Source: Amyloporia xantha (taxonomy: Eukaryota > Basidiomycota > Agaricomycetes > Polyporales > Adustoporiaceae). From it: a DNA stretch of 64,000 nucleotides. Each line of letters starts with the position of its first letter. Within the stretch, counting starts at the first letter, position 1. The notes below the pieces were generated by a model that saw only the letters and a list, made by a program, of their open reading frames with translations, was not told where the DNA came from and made no database searches. Shown here one piece after another: positions 46,496-58,776 of the stretch. The translations under genes were made by a program, and so were the position numbers. The stretch covers positions 434,001 to 498,000 of the forward strand of contig JAYKKR010000001.1 of the NCBI GenBank assembly GCA_036971615.1. The letters are read 5' to 3'.

Positions 46496-47730
46496 ATGGC
46501 TCAAAGAGTGGAACTCTCGCAGTATGTGATCAATGATCATGCTCGAAGTCACAGATGCTGACCATTTTAATTTTAGCCACAATAAGGACAACAGCCGTGA
46601 TAAACGGCAGGCTACGACCGCTGAGCTACCTGTATCGGACAGTAAAGTCAGTGGTTATGTCACAATTTAGCACAATGTATGCTAACATCCACCGAGCTTA
46701 GCAGGATGCAGTGATAGTCTGCCAGGATATTATCCGCGAATTTTTCAACAACATTGAAATATCCTTCCCCGCATATAAGCGCGACCCTGAACTAGAAACT
46801 CGCGTCAAATCGATCGTTCGGTCTTGGGGAAATGAAGAACACCTCCGTCCATACGTGGTGACCGCTCTCATCCTCACCGTCACTGCATACAGCCACATCC
46901 CGAACATCGAGACAAGGATCCAAATTACCTTGTTCACGACGATCATCATCGCGATGGATGATCCCGCCGTCCTGGACTCGCTGTCCTCTCGCGAGTTTCA
47001 CCAGAGGATGTGCACCGGCATGGTTCAAAATGAGCCTGGTATGCTTGGCGAGTTCACGAAAATCCTGGAAAGCATGTGGGACCATTATTCAGGATTTTCG
47101 GCCAACACGATCTATGCATCCGCCCTTCGCTTTGTGAACGCGTGTATCCTCGAGAACGAGTCTGACGTCACGGAGCTTTGCTCTCATGCACTTCCGTTTG
47201 TCGAATACAAACGGAGCATGAGTGCTACAACGGAGGCATATGCTTGCTTCATCTGGGAAAAAGCCCGTTTTCCAGATATGAAGACATACATGCAGACCAT
47301 ACCGTGAGTGTTGCTACGCAGTCTCAATCAATGTTCTGCTAACTTAGGTATCATACCTCCCAGCGATGTGATGCTATATGTCAGCTATGTCAAGTGAGTT
47401 GGACTATCATCTAGCCCATCCGCTGAGCTGATTCGTTTTAACAGCGACATACTTTCGTTCTACAAAGAAGAACTTGCAGGAGAAACGGGGAATTACATCC
47501 ATGAGCGTGCGTTCGTGACTGGGAAACCCGTACAGGAGATACTCCGCGGCGTCATCAACGAGACGATTGCCGCTGTGGAACGTGTACGCAAAATAATCGG
47601 AGAGGGCGATGCTCGGGACGCTTTCGAAAATTTTGCCGCTGGGTACATCAGAGTCCATACCGGCAATCCTCGATACCGACTCAGGGACATCATTGGAGGA
47701 GAGTACATCATGGATATGGCAAGCTACTGA
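46496..47730 (+). CDS. Tri5-like terpene synthase 3
   Basis: Class I terpene synthase of 337 residues with the family's five-exon structure: 46496-46521, 46577-46646, 46702-47303 (602 nt), 47364-47393 (30 nt) and 47445-47730. Acidic motif MDDPAVLD; NSE NDILSFYKE after splicing; NPRYRL basic motif near the C-terminus. The segments YKRSMSATTEAYACFIW and LAGETGNYIHERA distinguish it, with copy 4, from copies 1, 2 and 5 (YRRxMxGV). Exon 2 encodes a charged, variable linker (HNKDNSRDKRQ). It is followed 1.5 kb downstream by copy 4 in tandem. Product unknown; farnesyl diphosphate is the expected substrate by family. Confidence 0.9.
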
Positions 47731-48101
47731 TAATGATGGTGTATCTATGACGGAAGGAAGAAGCTGCAGAGATACACTCTCATAAGTAGTATTAATATGC
47801 AATTCTTGTTAATGTCTGGCACTCGTGACATTTAGAGACTAGACTGGCTTCTTTCCGTCATGCATCGGAGGCCGGGTGATCCCCGTGATTGTTCACGAAC
47901 AGCCCGTACGGATCCATCTACGATTTGACAAGTCGCCGGTATGTCTCGGACCGTGAGCTACGTGCTGGTTGCACCGAACTAGTCATAGGAGCACTGCACA
48001 AATCATTGGCAATTAGAGTGCTATGTGGCACCTGTGGAGTGGAAGCTAAATAATAGATTTCGCAACGGATCGCTGGCAGAAGGTACCGGCTTTGTCGTGT
48101 G

Positions 48102-48133
48102 GTGTGGCACACTAGGGCACACTTGTGCCACAC
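48102..48133. repeat. Perfect 10 bp inverted repeat
   Basis: GTGTGGCACA and TGTGCCACAC separated by 12 bases. The arms are long enough for a dimeric regulator site or a hairpin in RNA. No function is inferred beyond symmetry. Confidence 0.6.
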
Positions 48134-48975
48134 GTTGAGCGCCCACAGGCGCCGGTGGCAGGAAATCCCCTCGAGCTCGAGCCTGTAAAGACCCTGGCGC
48201 CCCGCGCGGCGGGTCCTTTTGTGACCTCGGGCAGTGCAAGTCTCAATCCAAAGGCAGGTACGCAGTAGATACTTCAGTCTTGGCAGAGTCTGATGTCAGG
48301 CTAGACTAAACTACAACAAGAAAACCGGCGATTATTACTGCGAGTCCTGATTCAATGATCCGCGGCGGCCTGCTATGAATTGCCTGCGCTGCGCTCCATA
48401 CTGCAGGCCTGATAGCACGTAGTGGCGGTCCAAAGACATCGGAAAAGGCATTGCTCTCAACCAAGGCTTTGGGTTTGTACATTTGCCAAGACTGCCTCTC
48501 TGAAACATCGGAGCGCAGATGGCAGTAGCCCTTTCTCTTTGAAGAAAGATATGGGTGCATCCGCGGCATGTGGGTTCGGCCTGTGGATTAGGCCACCAGG
48601 CGTAGTAAGATTGCGACCGTTTATGCTTACAACCGGCCAGATTTCCCTATCACTGGGGAGTGCGATGATCGATGTTAAGGACCTTACACTGCAATGAACA
48701 GTGCCGATTAAAGGAACGCGCCTGTTGCCCTGTCCGTGGGCGTCCTCGGCGAGGTACAAACAATACCCTAGGGCATCTCCGGATCCGACTTGCAGTCAAT
48801 ATCAAGGATACTAGGTCGCCAATCTGGGCATATGGCGCTCGATCGTACTACTACGTATCGGTAATAGCTGTCATGACTGTTGATGCTGTGTGTATACAGG
48901 ACCCGGTCAATGATACCGCTCAAATCATTCCACGCTACCGGACGTATAACGATTCCGAACCTTTGTGGCGGCGTT

Positions 48976-48982
48976 TATAAAA
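48976..48982 (+). promoter_or_regulatory. TATA box of terpene synthase 4
   Basis: TATAAAA about 110 bases upstream of the nearest ATG at 49088. The box persists although the gene behind it seems broken. Confidence 0.45.
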
Positions 48983-49087
48983 GGTTGGATTAATGCATGG
49001 ATACCCCAGCAACTTTTCATCAATGTATCTCATCGAATTTGAACCCTCTCTGTTCGTTCATCTTTCTACGGAACCGTTGATACACTC

Positions 49088-50256
49088 ATGACCAAGCGGT
49101 GCATCTTTATTGCAGGATCCTTTCTCAGCTTAACACGCCAATCCCTTCAAAACCGTCCAGTGCATCGATACCGCCAGCTCAGGCGAGGACTATCTTTTCC
49201 TTGTCAATCACGCCCACTCATTATTGTTTTAGAAATATATTGCGGATGTTTGCAAGGAAGCGATTAGCGAGTTTATCAAACCGCATGGAATTCACTTTCA
49301 CGACACACGCACACGATGACGAACTCGAGAAGCTCGTCAAAGATACTATCCAGTCATGGGATATAGGGGGTTATGTTCAACCCCGCCATATTGCCACCGC
49401 CCTCGCCGGTACCATGTCTGCGTACGGCCACATATCGAGCATCGACACAAGATTACAGATTGTGCTGTTCACTGCACTCGTCTTAGCGATGGACGATCCC
49501 GCTACACTGGAGGCAATATCATCGAACGAGTTCCACAAAAGGATATGTGCCGGTGCGATACAGGGGCAACCAGGTTTTCTTGGAAAATTCACAATGGTCC
49601 TCGGCAACATGTGGGATCACTACCCTGTCTTTTCTGCCAACACCATCTATGCTTCCGCCCTTCGCTTTATCAATGCGTCCCTCCTGGAGAACGAGTGCGA
49701 ATGCATGCCTCTCGCGACGCCACACGGAAACTCGTTCATTGAGTACAAGAGGAGCATGAGCGCAACCACAGAGGCCTATGCTTGCTTTATTTGGGATAAA
49801 AACAGGTTCCCTGATGTTAAGGTATACGTACAAGCAATCCCGTGAGTCTCACATTTTTATTCAGTATCCCCGTAACTGAAAAATTTACGTTAAGCGACGT
49901 GATGTTGTATGTTAGTTATGCCAAGTGAGTGAGCACTGGACTATGTTCGCGGAATCTGCTTATGCTGGATATACCTCCTCCGCAGCGACATCCTTTCGTT
50001 TTACAAAGAAGAACTGGCAGGCGAGACGGGAAATTACGTTCACGAGCGTGCTGCCGCTACGGGAAAGTCTTCCCTTGATACACTACGCGACATCATCAAA
50101 GATACTATCGCAGCAGTAGCGAGGGTCCGTAGTATTCTCGGCGAGGGGGACGCCAGAGATGCTTTCGAGAACTTCGCAGCAGGGTACATGAGGGTACATG
50201 CCAAAGATCCTCGCTATCTCCTTCAGCAGATCCTTGAAAACGAGTATATCAGCTAA
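49088..50256 (+). pseudogene. Tri5-like terpene synthase 4, probably frameshifted
   Basis: Close relative of copy 3. The last three exons are clear: 49233-49841, 49895-49924 (30 nt) and 49986-50256. MDDPATLE, NDILSFYKE and DPRYLL are retained. Exon 3, however, is 609 nt instead of the 602 nt found in the four other copies. At its 5' end the frame matching the family (KYIADVCKEAISEFIKPHGI) meets a TGA. The long frame (DDELEKLVKDTIQSW onward) starts one base off, between about 49290 and 49312. No exon 1 with an in-phase ATG and a GT donor could be joined. In addition, the third position of the acidic motif is changed (Asp to Glu after DDPATL) and the basic motif has lost RYR. An alternative start at the internal ATG near 49247 would give a shortened N-terminus. 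Decay is the simplest reading; an assembly indel is the alternative. Confidence 0.7.
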
Positions 50257-50691
50257 TACGTTTTTTTGCATTCGTTATAGATATGCTTACATATATATAA
50301 TTTAGCTTTCCATAATATGACAGATGTTAAGAGGCCATATGTCCAATAAATGGGAACACCACAAATTCGAGACAGAGGACTTGTCTGTACAATGATGTCA
50401 TCGACGTACTCAGGCCAATCGAGCTAAAGAGACAAGCGCGTGATTCACCCATGGCCAACTTGGATGGGCTGAGGCAGCGGTGATATATCTAAGACAGATT
50501 AAATGAGAAACGCGCGAGTATGACCCTACAGTATGCGGATTGAGGGCCTTCGACAACACGAACGTTCAACGCATCAAATCTGCTGTAAAAGATCACGCGA
50601 CCGCGACTGTGACAGTGTGACCAAACGCGTCTCTGTCGCGTCGAGTCGTGACCGTGACCACCCGCTTCATCTCTCTTTGCACGACCTCAAT
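50257..50691. other. Intergenic, promoter of importin-9 gene
   Basis: About 435 bases with the copy 4 terminator and importin-9 promoter. Nothing further was seen. Confidence 0.45.
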
Positions 50692-53600
50692 ATGTCTCTG
50701 GAAGAGTTCACCCACTGTCTAGATGCAACGCTTTCATCTAACACAACTGCTCGCATCTCTGCTGAGCTAAAGCTTAGCGACCTGTTAGCCACCTCAGGCT
50801 CGTTCTGACTTGTCCTACCGTGTCTCCATCTCTCTGATGTCTCCTTATGCACTTTGCATATTCGACGCGTCTCCAGATGCCGGTTTGAAACTTTCGCAGG
50901 TTGCGCTCAATCAAAATCTCAATATTGGATTACGACAGATGAGTTTCCATGCTCTACTATAGATGACCACCCCTTGATGGCGCTATGTTCTGTCCTAGTA
51001 CTCAGCTTGCATTACGTTGCGGAAATATGTCAATGAACGATGGTCTCCAGCATTGCCTCGCTGGAAAGGTAACGGGGCCCCAGCAGATGTGAGTGCTTTC
51101 TTCATATGTCCCATTTCTTGTGGCGTTGTCTTGCATTGGGTAGTATCTTGATTTAGTCACTCTTTTATTAATCGCGGATGTCATTCCTTCGTCTGTCAAG
51201 AGACTTTGCCATAACATGTAACGATAATACACACACGTGTATCCTACAACACGGACGTCACAATGTGTGCTCTCGAAGTCGATTGCACATGTCATAGTGT
51301 ATATGGTTGCAGGATCACTGTAATGCAGACGATCCCGCATATTTGGGAAACCCGGTGGTCTCTTTCTTCCTAATTATGTAGTAATGCCTTGGCTTCATTT
51401 AGATTAAAATCCATATACGACAAGCAGTGTTCCAGGGGTTATCTGACCCTGAAAGTAAAATCCGATCGCTCTGTGTGAGTGGCCCTTCTACCGATTCATC
51501 TTTACCAAATGAGATTGATGTACGATTTCCGCAGGCTCAAATAGTCTCAAAAGTCGCAAATAGCGACTGGCCTGACGAATGGCCCGATCTCCTAGATTCC
51601 CTGATTGTGCTCTTATCTTCAAATTCTTCCCCTTCTGTTCACGGTGCCATGCAGGTTCTACTTGAAATAATCAGGACAGATTTGACTGAGGACCAAATCC
51701 TGCCTGTTCTCCGCCAACTTATGCCTCTCCTTTTGAACATCCTGGGTGCACCTGAGGCACGTGCCCTTTGCTTGTTTAGTGTCCGAATTCTGACGAAACT
51801 ACTGTATTTGTACTGTAGCAACACTCCGTCTTCACGCGTGCGCGAGCAGTGGCGGTCTTCAGGAGTTGCGTTGAAACGTTGTATATGGTCAAAAGTCAAC
51901 ATCCGCAGGCCGTAAAAGAAGCTGTCGCATCCATACTTCCTCCTTGGCTGGAAGCTTTTAAATATTTGCTGCATATCGACCCCAGGCAAGACGTGGAAAA
52001 CAGCTCAAATTGGGATGGTCTCGCATTGCGATTCCAGATATTTAAGGTAAAGGGATTCCTCGCATTCCTCTGATTGTTCATATCTCTTTTTGATATCTAA
52101 ACTCATTTGGACCAGGCCCTCGATGCTGTCCAGGTTCCATTTTCTCGCGTTGTGGCACCTTACTATAACGATTTCCTTGCGGCTGCTCTCAATCACCTGC
52201 ACTCTCTGTACCCAACCTTCGCTCGCCATTACGTTCTAGCTGAGGATTCAGTTCCTACCCCCTCCGAGAGCGAGCCGACAGAGTTACCACAGCTCTTCTG
52301 CGCAATCGCGGATGTCATCTCCAGCATAAGCAGACATGGCAGAGGGAAGGAATGGTTCACCGCCGACAATGGCAAGGCATTGCTCATGGCTTTAACCAAT
52401 TGGATACAAATCACGAAGGACGATGTGAATACCACCATATGTTTTTTGTTTGCTGGAGGCTATGCTAACACAGATGCTGCTGTGACAGGAGGAGGAATGG
52501 TTGAGCAACGCCAATGCATTCGTTGCCCAGGAAGCGGAGGACACACTAACGTTCAGTGTGCGACTGGCCGGTCTGGACATGTTAGGGGTATACCTGCCTC
52601 AGCTTCTAAAGAATGCATACACTGACCGCTTCTTGGTATACGTAGTCATTGGTTGAGGGTTTCCGTACTGTCGTAATGATCGCCATGCGGCAGGTCATAC
52701 AGGAGATTACCACCCAGTCCGATGAGGCGCGCAACGTCGGTAATCCCAACTGGTGAGTACATGCATAAATGATGGCAACTTGTTCACCGCTGACTGCGTC
52801 ATTCAATCATTCATGTTAGGTGGCGACCACTGGAGGCCATGTTGGTAGTAGTCGGCTCTCAAGCTGATGAGGTTCTGGAATATATTGAAGATGAGGAAAG
52901 CGCGGGTCAGCCGAAGCCGATCGAGATCGAACCTCTTCTCACCAATGTCGTGCCTAATCTTCTTAACCTTGCGGGCATGTCCATTTTCCTGTTTATCAAT
53001 GTGCGATTTTCATTGATACCGGTTCCATTCTAGAGTTTCCATTCTTGCAAGGTCGCGGATTTGTGTTCGCAAGCCAATACACCAAAGTGTTGCCTGCCCA
53101 GCTGGCAGGTCAGTATCTTCACGCAACCGTGCAGGTACTAGAGGCGAATGAAGCCAGCATCCCGATCAAAGTCTCTGCAGTGCGCGCAGTACACAAGTAC
53201 GTCTAAAAAGGTATTGGGTTGACTCGCACTAACCATTATTCAGCTTCTGCGAAGGAATCGAACACACATTGCTGGTGCCTGTTCTCCCTCGGATAGCGAA
53301 AGCTGTAGGCCCATTTTTGACAGTCACGTCAGAAGATACTCTCTCTTTAGTCCTTGAGGCTCTTTCTGTGATTGTCGAGATCGATGGCGGCAAATGGATG
53401 ACTGCCGATCTCGCTAGCTCACTCGTCGCTGCCTGTTTGGACGTTTGGATGAAGAATAATAAAGGTATGAAGTTCGACGAAAGCAGGGTTGAAGCGCACT
53501 AACATCAATCCCAAAGATCCTTTATTCATCTCGGTCTTGGCGGAGATTCTAGCATCATTGGCAGCATCTCCTGCTCCTGGTGTTTACGAGACAGTCGTCA

Positions 53601-55158
53601 AACAGGCTCTTCCTACATTATGCAATGCTGTCATGGCCTCAACTGAGAGAGAACACTGGATCACCGGTGCAGCGCTTGATCTAGTATGTAGCCTCGTACG
53701 TGGAGCACCAGACGCAGGTCTCGGCGAAGGATTTGTCAACGTGCTGGCGCCTAGTTTGATCCTAGCCATGAGAACGGTTGAAGATCGTGAAGTAATCCAG
53801 GTAGGTGACGCGGTGCCCATCAGCAAGAGAGCGTGGTTCTAACACTTGCATAGAACGGCATTACATGTCTCACGCTTATCATCCGCAAAGACTTCACGCA
53901 ACTCCAACATTGGACGGATCCGGCTACTGGGCAGTCAGGTCTTGACTCTGTATTTGCTGTCATTGCGAAGCAGATGCAGAGTCAGGATGAGTCCGGTGGC
54001 CTAGTCATTGGTGATTTGATCATTCACCTTCTGCGGAAAGCCGGAGATCTGGTGCTCCCAATTCTCCCTGAGCTGCTGCAAGCAATGATTAGCCGGATGA
54101 AATCTGCGAAGACGGCCACCTTCATCCAGGTGAGTTCAAGAACATGTATTCTAGAGTTTCTCGATACCAGCTCTAGAATATGTAGAGCCTGGTCATTCCG
54201 TTTGCGTTCCTTCTTTACAACCAACGCGATACTGTGCTCTCTCTTCTCGAGTCCATCACCGTGGAGGGTCGCTCGGGATTGGACATCCTTATTCAAACAT
54301 GGTGCGAGAATGAGGAGACCTTCCAAGGCTTCTGGCCGCAACGTATCAGTAGCCTCGCACTTAGTTCATTGTACATGTCGGAACGTCCGAGCTTGCAGAA
54401 CATCATGGTCAAGGGCGACCTCATCATTAAACCTCAAACTATGAATGGTGAGTCTCAAGAGCTCCATCTGTTCTCGACATGTTTGGCAGGGCTAAGGTCA
54501 GACGCAGTCATAATGACTAGGTCCAAGACAAGGAGCAGTACGCCACACATCGTGTTAGCTCTCTTGTGGCCATTTTTATAATTGATGCGGACCTTTTCGT
54601 TACAGTGCCTACCGAATTCACCAATGTCTCGTTCCCTGTTAAGGCTATCAAATTATTGCTACACGACCTGCAATCCGGTGGAGAGGCTGCGTCCAAGGGA
54701 TTCGGAAAGGCAGACTCCGACATTGAATCAGATGATGAAGTTTGTCTCTGATTTCGAACCTTCCGTGAGCTAGCGATGACCTGTATTTCAGGACAGCGAA
54801 TGGGCTGAGGAAGGCACAACGGAGACCCAAACGAACGAACTGGGCCCAGAGACGATGGCTTATTTGTCGGACGTGCTAGGGGCCCCTATAGGATTGCCTT
54901 TCGACAATGATGATGCGCTGGAAGCTCCGGACGATGAAGACCTCAAGAACGACCCCGTATCTCAACTGGACATGCAGGTACGTATTCGCTTAGTTAGGAT
55001 ACTCAGCGTAGCTCAAGGTCACGGACTCTTGTATACAGGAGCATTTAGTAACCTTCTTCCGTGAATGTGCCGCCCGCGACACGAACAACTTCTCCGCCAC
55101 TGTATCACAGCTGACTGCAGATGAAATGCTGGTCGTGCGTCAGGTTATTGGCCAGTAG
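50692..55158 (+). CDS. KAP114: Importin-9 / Kap114-type karyopherin
   Basis: Nuclear import receptor for histones, ribosomal proteins and TBP; HEAT-repeat superhelix. The start ATG gives MSLEEFTHCLDATLSS. DASPDAGLKLSQVALNQNL, AQIVSKVANSDWPDEWPDLL (importin-beta N-terminal type) and many helical repeats follow, for example QEITTQSDEARN, WRPLEAMLVVVGSQADEVLE and LLVPVLPRIAKAVGPFL. An acidic loop near the C-terminus (DSDIESDDE joined to DSEWAEEG) is characteristic of importin-9. The C-terminus is SQLTADEMLVVRQVIGQ, ending in TAG at 55156-55158. Introns are numerous and short. Near 50790-50870 the frame of exon 1 (AELKLSDLLATS) does not connect in phase with the next segment, so an unrecognised intron or a one-base indel exists there. 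Confidence 0.9.
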
Positions 55159-55864
55159 TCGCCATCATGTATATCAAATTCCCATATGACCCCGTCTCTT
55201 TGTATTTCGTGCTAGACAATACATTTTACTTCGCAAGGGAGGCTCGAGAACGGCTCAGTTCACTTGTTTCAACACGATGCCTTCTACACGGAGAATTCGG
55301 GGATCACGCTCGATGTCGTAAGGCTGAGACGTTAGTGAAATGCCACATCGTAGACGTGTTGGTCCTCAGAGTCGTTTCGACTGGGAACGAATTTCCTGGA
55401 CTCAAGTCGTCGCGGGCCTATGACTTGCAAGCCAGACCTTGATAACACTTAGTAACCGTGACGGTAGATGGCGAAGTCTGCTGACAGACCCTTGCCAAGT
55501 TGACCTTTGGCCAGTATTTCATACCTGCGCACCCAAGTTCTTCTATATAGAGACTAGTGCAAGCAGAGTGCACTTAGCACGCCCCACAGGATGGTTGGCA
55601 TTGGTTGCACTTTCGAGAGAATCACAAACGCGGTCATGTGATCGCGTTGCATCAAATCGCGTCTGAACTTCGTCTTACGGTTGCTTACCTCTCGCATCAG
55701 GCCTACCTTGAATTTCTATCAGCCCCAGTGGGCTCTCAAGATTTCTAAAGCATCAGACGGACGATTAACAGGTAGATAGATCGACAACTGTATAAAGCGT
55801 GAACATATGCAAGCGCTATAGAGTACATGTGATAAGGTAGCATGAATTAATCGTACTGCTATTG
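55159..55864. other. Intergenic, convergent gene ends
   Basis: About 700 bases between importin-9 (+) and the RS-rich gene (-). No feature beyond 3' UTRs was recognised. Confidence 0.5.
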
Positions 55865-57519
55865 TTAAAATCCCTCCTTTCCAAGGTCCCATTCCCTAAC
55901 CGATCCTCTCTTCTTATATTCAATATCCATGATGTTCAGCCCGCCCTCCGACCAACGAGAAGCAGGACCATCGTCGTCCTTCTTCCTCTTCTTGTCCTTG
56001 CTCTTGTCCTTGCCCACTCCCCACCGCTCGAGTATCTTTTTCTCCGCCTTGTCTTCACGGCGCAGACGTATGATTTCGAGCATAGCGTCCCAGCCCTCGA
56101 ATTCCGCGTCACTGATCAGACCAGTGGCAGGCACTTGCGGTACAGCGAGGGGAGCGACGTCTAGACGCGGATCATATGAAGATTCAAAGTATCTGTCCAT
56201 TTTGGATGGAACAGAGGGTGGAGGAAGCGGTGGAGGCGATGATGCAGGTGGCGGTGGTGAGCGAGACGGGCTCGCTGATGAACGGAATGTGTGCGAAGAA
56301 ACCGATTCCGGTTTCGATACACCCGGATGTGATGAAGGCTTACCACTGCGTTCCTTATCCATAGTGACTGGGGAAGCTCGCGAATGTGGCTGCGGGTGAT
56401 TAGCAAGAGTCTCGAGATCGTCGCTGGCCTTTGCTTTGCCCTTGCGCTTCAGCTTCAGACGCAGCTCATCCTCCCGAGACAGAACAGCTTCCTTAGCCTC
56501 GATCTCGTCTCTATAAGATGAATGATGACTCGCGGCGACGCTCGCCGAATCCTCGCGGTCTGACTGGGTAGGCGAACGCCTGCTCTTGTGCCTATGAGAG
56601 CGAGATGAATGACCTCGGTCTTTTGGCGAGAGAGATCGACTTCTGGCCCGTGGTGATTGGTAGGACTGATGATCATTCCGGCTTTCTGGATCGCGTCTTC
56701 GTGGTCGTTTCGTGGTATTTTCCCGGTCCAAGGAAGGCTCCCGCGACCGCTCGGGAGACATGGACCGGTTCTCTTCTCTATCCCTCCTATGTCTCCGTTT
56801 ATCTGCTTGATCGTCATCGTGTCTATGATGGCTCCGCGTAGATCTTGAATGCCTGTGATCTTCTCTCCGACTGGACCGCTCTCCAGACCTCGAGCGGTGA
56901 CGATGTCGGTGGTCACGCTCCCGCCCGTCGGATCTGCGGTCCTTCTCCACGCTGCGTTCATCCTCATCCCTCTCCCAGCTTCGCTCCCTCCGCTTTCGAT
57001 CTCTCCTGTCGCTACGGTCCCAGTTGTGTGCCCAGTCTGTCCTCCCGCTGCTCCCCGTCAACCGCCTTTGCCTCTCCGCTGCAACCGCCTCCTCCGCTCG
57101 TGCTCGTCTGTCTTGTCTATCTTGTTCCTCCTTCTCCCTCCTAACCTCCTGCGCTGCGATAGCCTGGGCCCTCAAGATCGTCTTGTTGTGGTCATCAGTG
57201 CTCCGAATGATGGTGGAGAGAAAGCGCTTGTTTGTCTTTGGCGCATTGCTCTCGGAGCTGACACCATAACACATATCGTGGTCAACACACCGTATAAGTC
57301 AAATGAAATGAATACTATAACTTACAATCCACTAGGAAGATAGGCCTTGATTCCATCCTTCCCATACCGCTCCGCCTTCTGTTTCGCCTCCCTGAGAATG
57401 AGTTCGGCGACATGACGATCGAGGTCTTCATCTGTGACGGTGCTCGAAACCGCTGTGCCCATCTGGGCTCGGACTAGATCAGATACGACTGACGACAGGG
57501 ATGATTTGGACGTCGACAT
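55865..57519 (-). CDS. Conserved RS-rich, probably nuclear protein, unknown function
   Basis: About 525 residues, two exons joined by an intron around 57265-57330 (IKAYLPSGF joined to SESNAPKTNKRFLSTIIRS). The N-terminus is helical (MSTSKSSLSSVVSDLVRAQM). The middle is an extended Arg/Ser/His/Asp-rich region with many RS, RD and HR dipeptides (RHRHRSRSGERSSRREDHRH), as in splicing-related proteins. A Pro-rich linker (SPPPPASSPPPLPPPS) follows. The C-terminus is the best-conserved looking part: YFESSYDPRLDVAPLAVPQV, then a helix (EFEGWDAMLEIIRLRREDK) and a KERWG-like end. I cannot assign an orthologue; a role in pre-mRNA processing is an inference from composition. Confidence 0.72.
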
Positions 57520-58776
57520 ATTGTTGGATGGCTTTGTGCCCGTTAGTGGCAGGAGTGCAGTAGGAACGGAGTTGTTTGCAAGTGTTTATTGTGTGGCGGC
57601 CTGGACAAGAATGGAACCTCCCCTCCAAAGTTCCAACATCGGCGAATATCATACAGCATGCCTATCCCAGCTTCCGCACTCGCCGACGGGCCCCTGCGGC
57701 AGCAGAGGTCCCAGACAAACGCAGATGTGAACTTAAAATTAACCGCGATTCCATCAGTGTACACTCCATACCAAGTCCGTGGCATACCCACTCCTCATAA
57801 CGAACACCATACCGGGCCGGATAGTAAAGTTTGAACGCGCCGTTCACGTTCATAAATGCCTCACACCATATGGTGAAATTTGTATCATGTAACAGGAAAA
57901 CACGGGCAAGTTTATTGTCTCGGTCACCTTCCCATCCTCATCAATCTCTCTAGATAATATACGTTCATCTGTTGCCGATTATCACCTACCAACTATAGCT
58001 ATTGTGACCACCACTTTCCGTCGCATCTGGCCTTTTGAGGACCAAGATTTATTTCACGAACGTGCGGAGGAGGTCATGTGCAATCCGGGAAATGATTGCT
58101 GATGAATTCAAGTTGTGTTTCGTACCCTCGCACTTTTGTACGGTCCGGTGGTCTTTGCACCCAATTGCGTGTCGCGGTATGTAAGTATAGAGTTCATACA
58201 TCCGTACCATTTCAGCGCTGACATCTGCACAGCATATCAACAAGCCCCTTCTCGAACAGGGTCCCAATCCTAAATCCTTCGCTAAACTCTATTGAAAAGC
58301 ATGGAAGTCTACCATGAGAATGTACATCACATGTAGGAATGATGTCCTTTCTTTGTGGTCTTGGGAAGACACCATGCGGCCATATGACCCACATGAAATT
58401 TCATCGGTGTGTTATCGATAGGACGGTTTTATCATTCCAGCCTGGTTGTGCAAGGCCCAAAAGTGACAACAGGCGTTGAGTTTAGCCGTCCAGTCGCTTA
58501 TGCGACAGTAAGTACCGCTCCTAATTCCGACAATATTGGCTCACAACAGAAATACGTTAGTCAGGCTCATAGCTTGTAAGATCATTCAGAATGCCACAAA
58601 GCATACGAGCGCCGTGGCATATTGAAAAAGTTGCAAGACTAGGCCACAAAGCGCCTTCTATCTGTCATGTACGTGGTGGCTTAGGCACGCAAGCTAAAAA
58701 TTCATAATCCGGTACATATAAATAACAGTCGAGTGCGAGCACCCTTTCTCTCATCCCTCATCCCTTCTCGCTTATA
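57520..58776. other. Intergenic between divergent genes
   Basis: About 1.26 kb between the RS-rich gene (-) and terpene synthase 5 (+). TATAAATA lies at 58717-58724. No gene was recognised. Confidence 0.5.
58717..58724 (+). promoter_or_regulatory. TATA box of terpene synthase 5
   Basis: TATAAATA 53-60 bases upstream of the ATG at 58777. Confidence 0.55.

Larger units (their letters stand above)
47731..49087. other. Spacer between terpene synthases 3 and 4
   Basis: About 1.36 kb with no convincing gene. It contains a perfect inverted repeat (48102-48133) and an alternating CTCGAGCTCGAG near 48172, then the promoter of copy 4. Confidence 0.5.

Noticed and set aside
46577..46640. Possible tRNA-like segment (B-box-like bases near CGACCGCTGAGC)
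   Set aside because: No acceptor stem or anticodon arm could be folded, and the bases are within exon 2 of terpene synthase 3.
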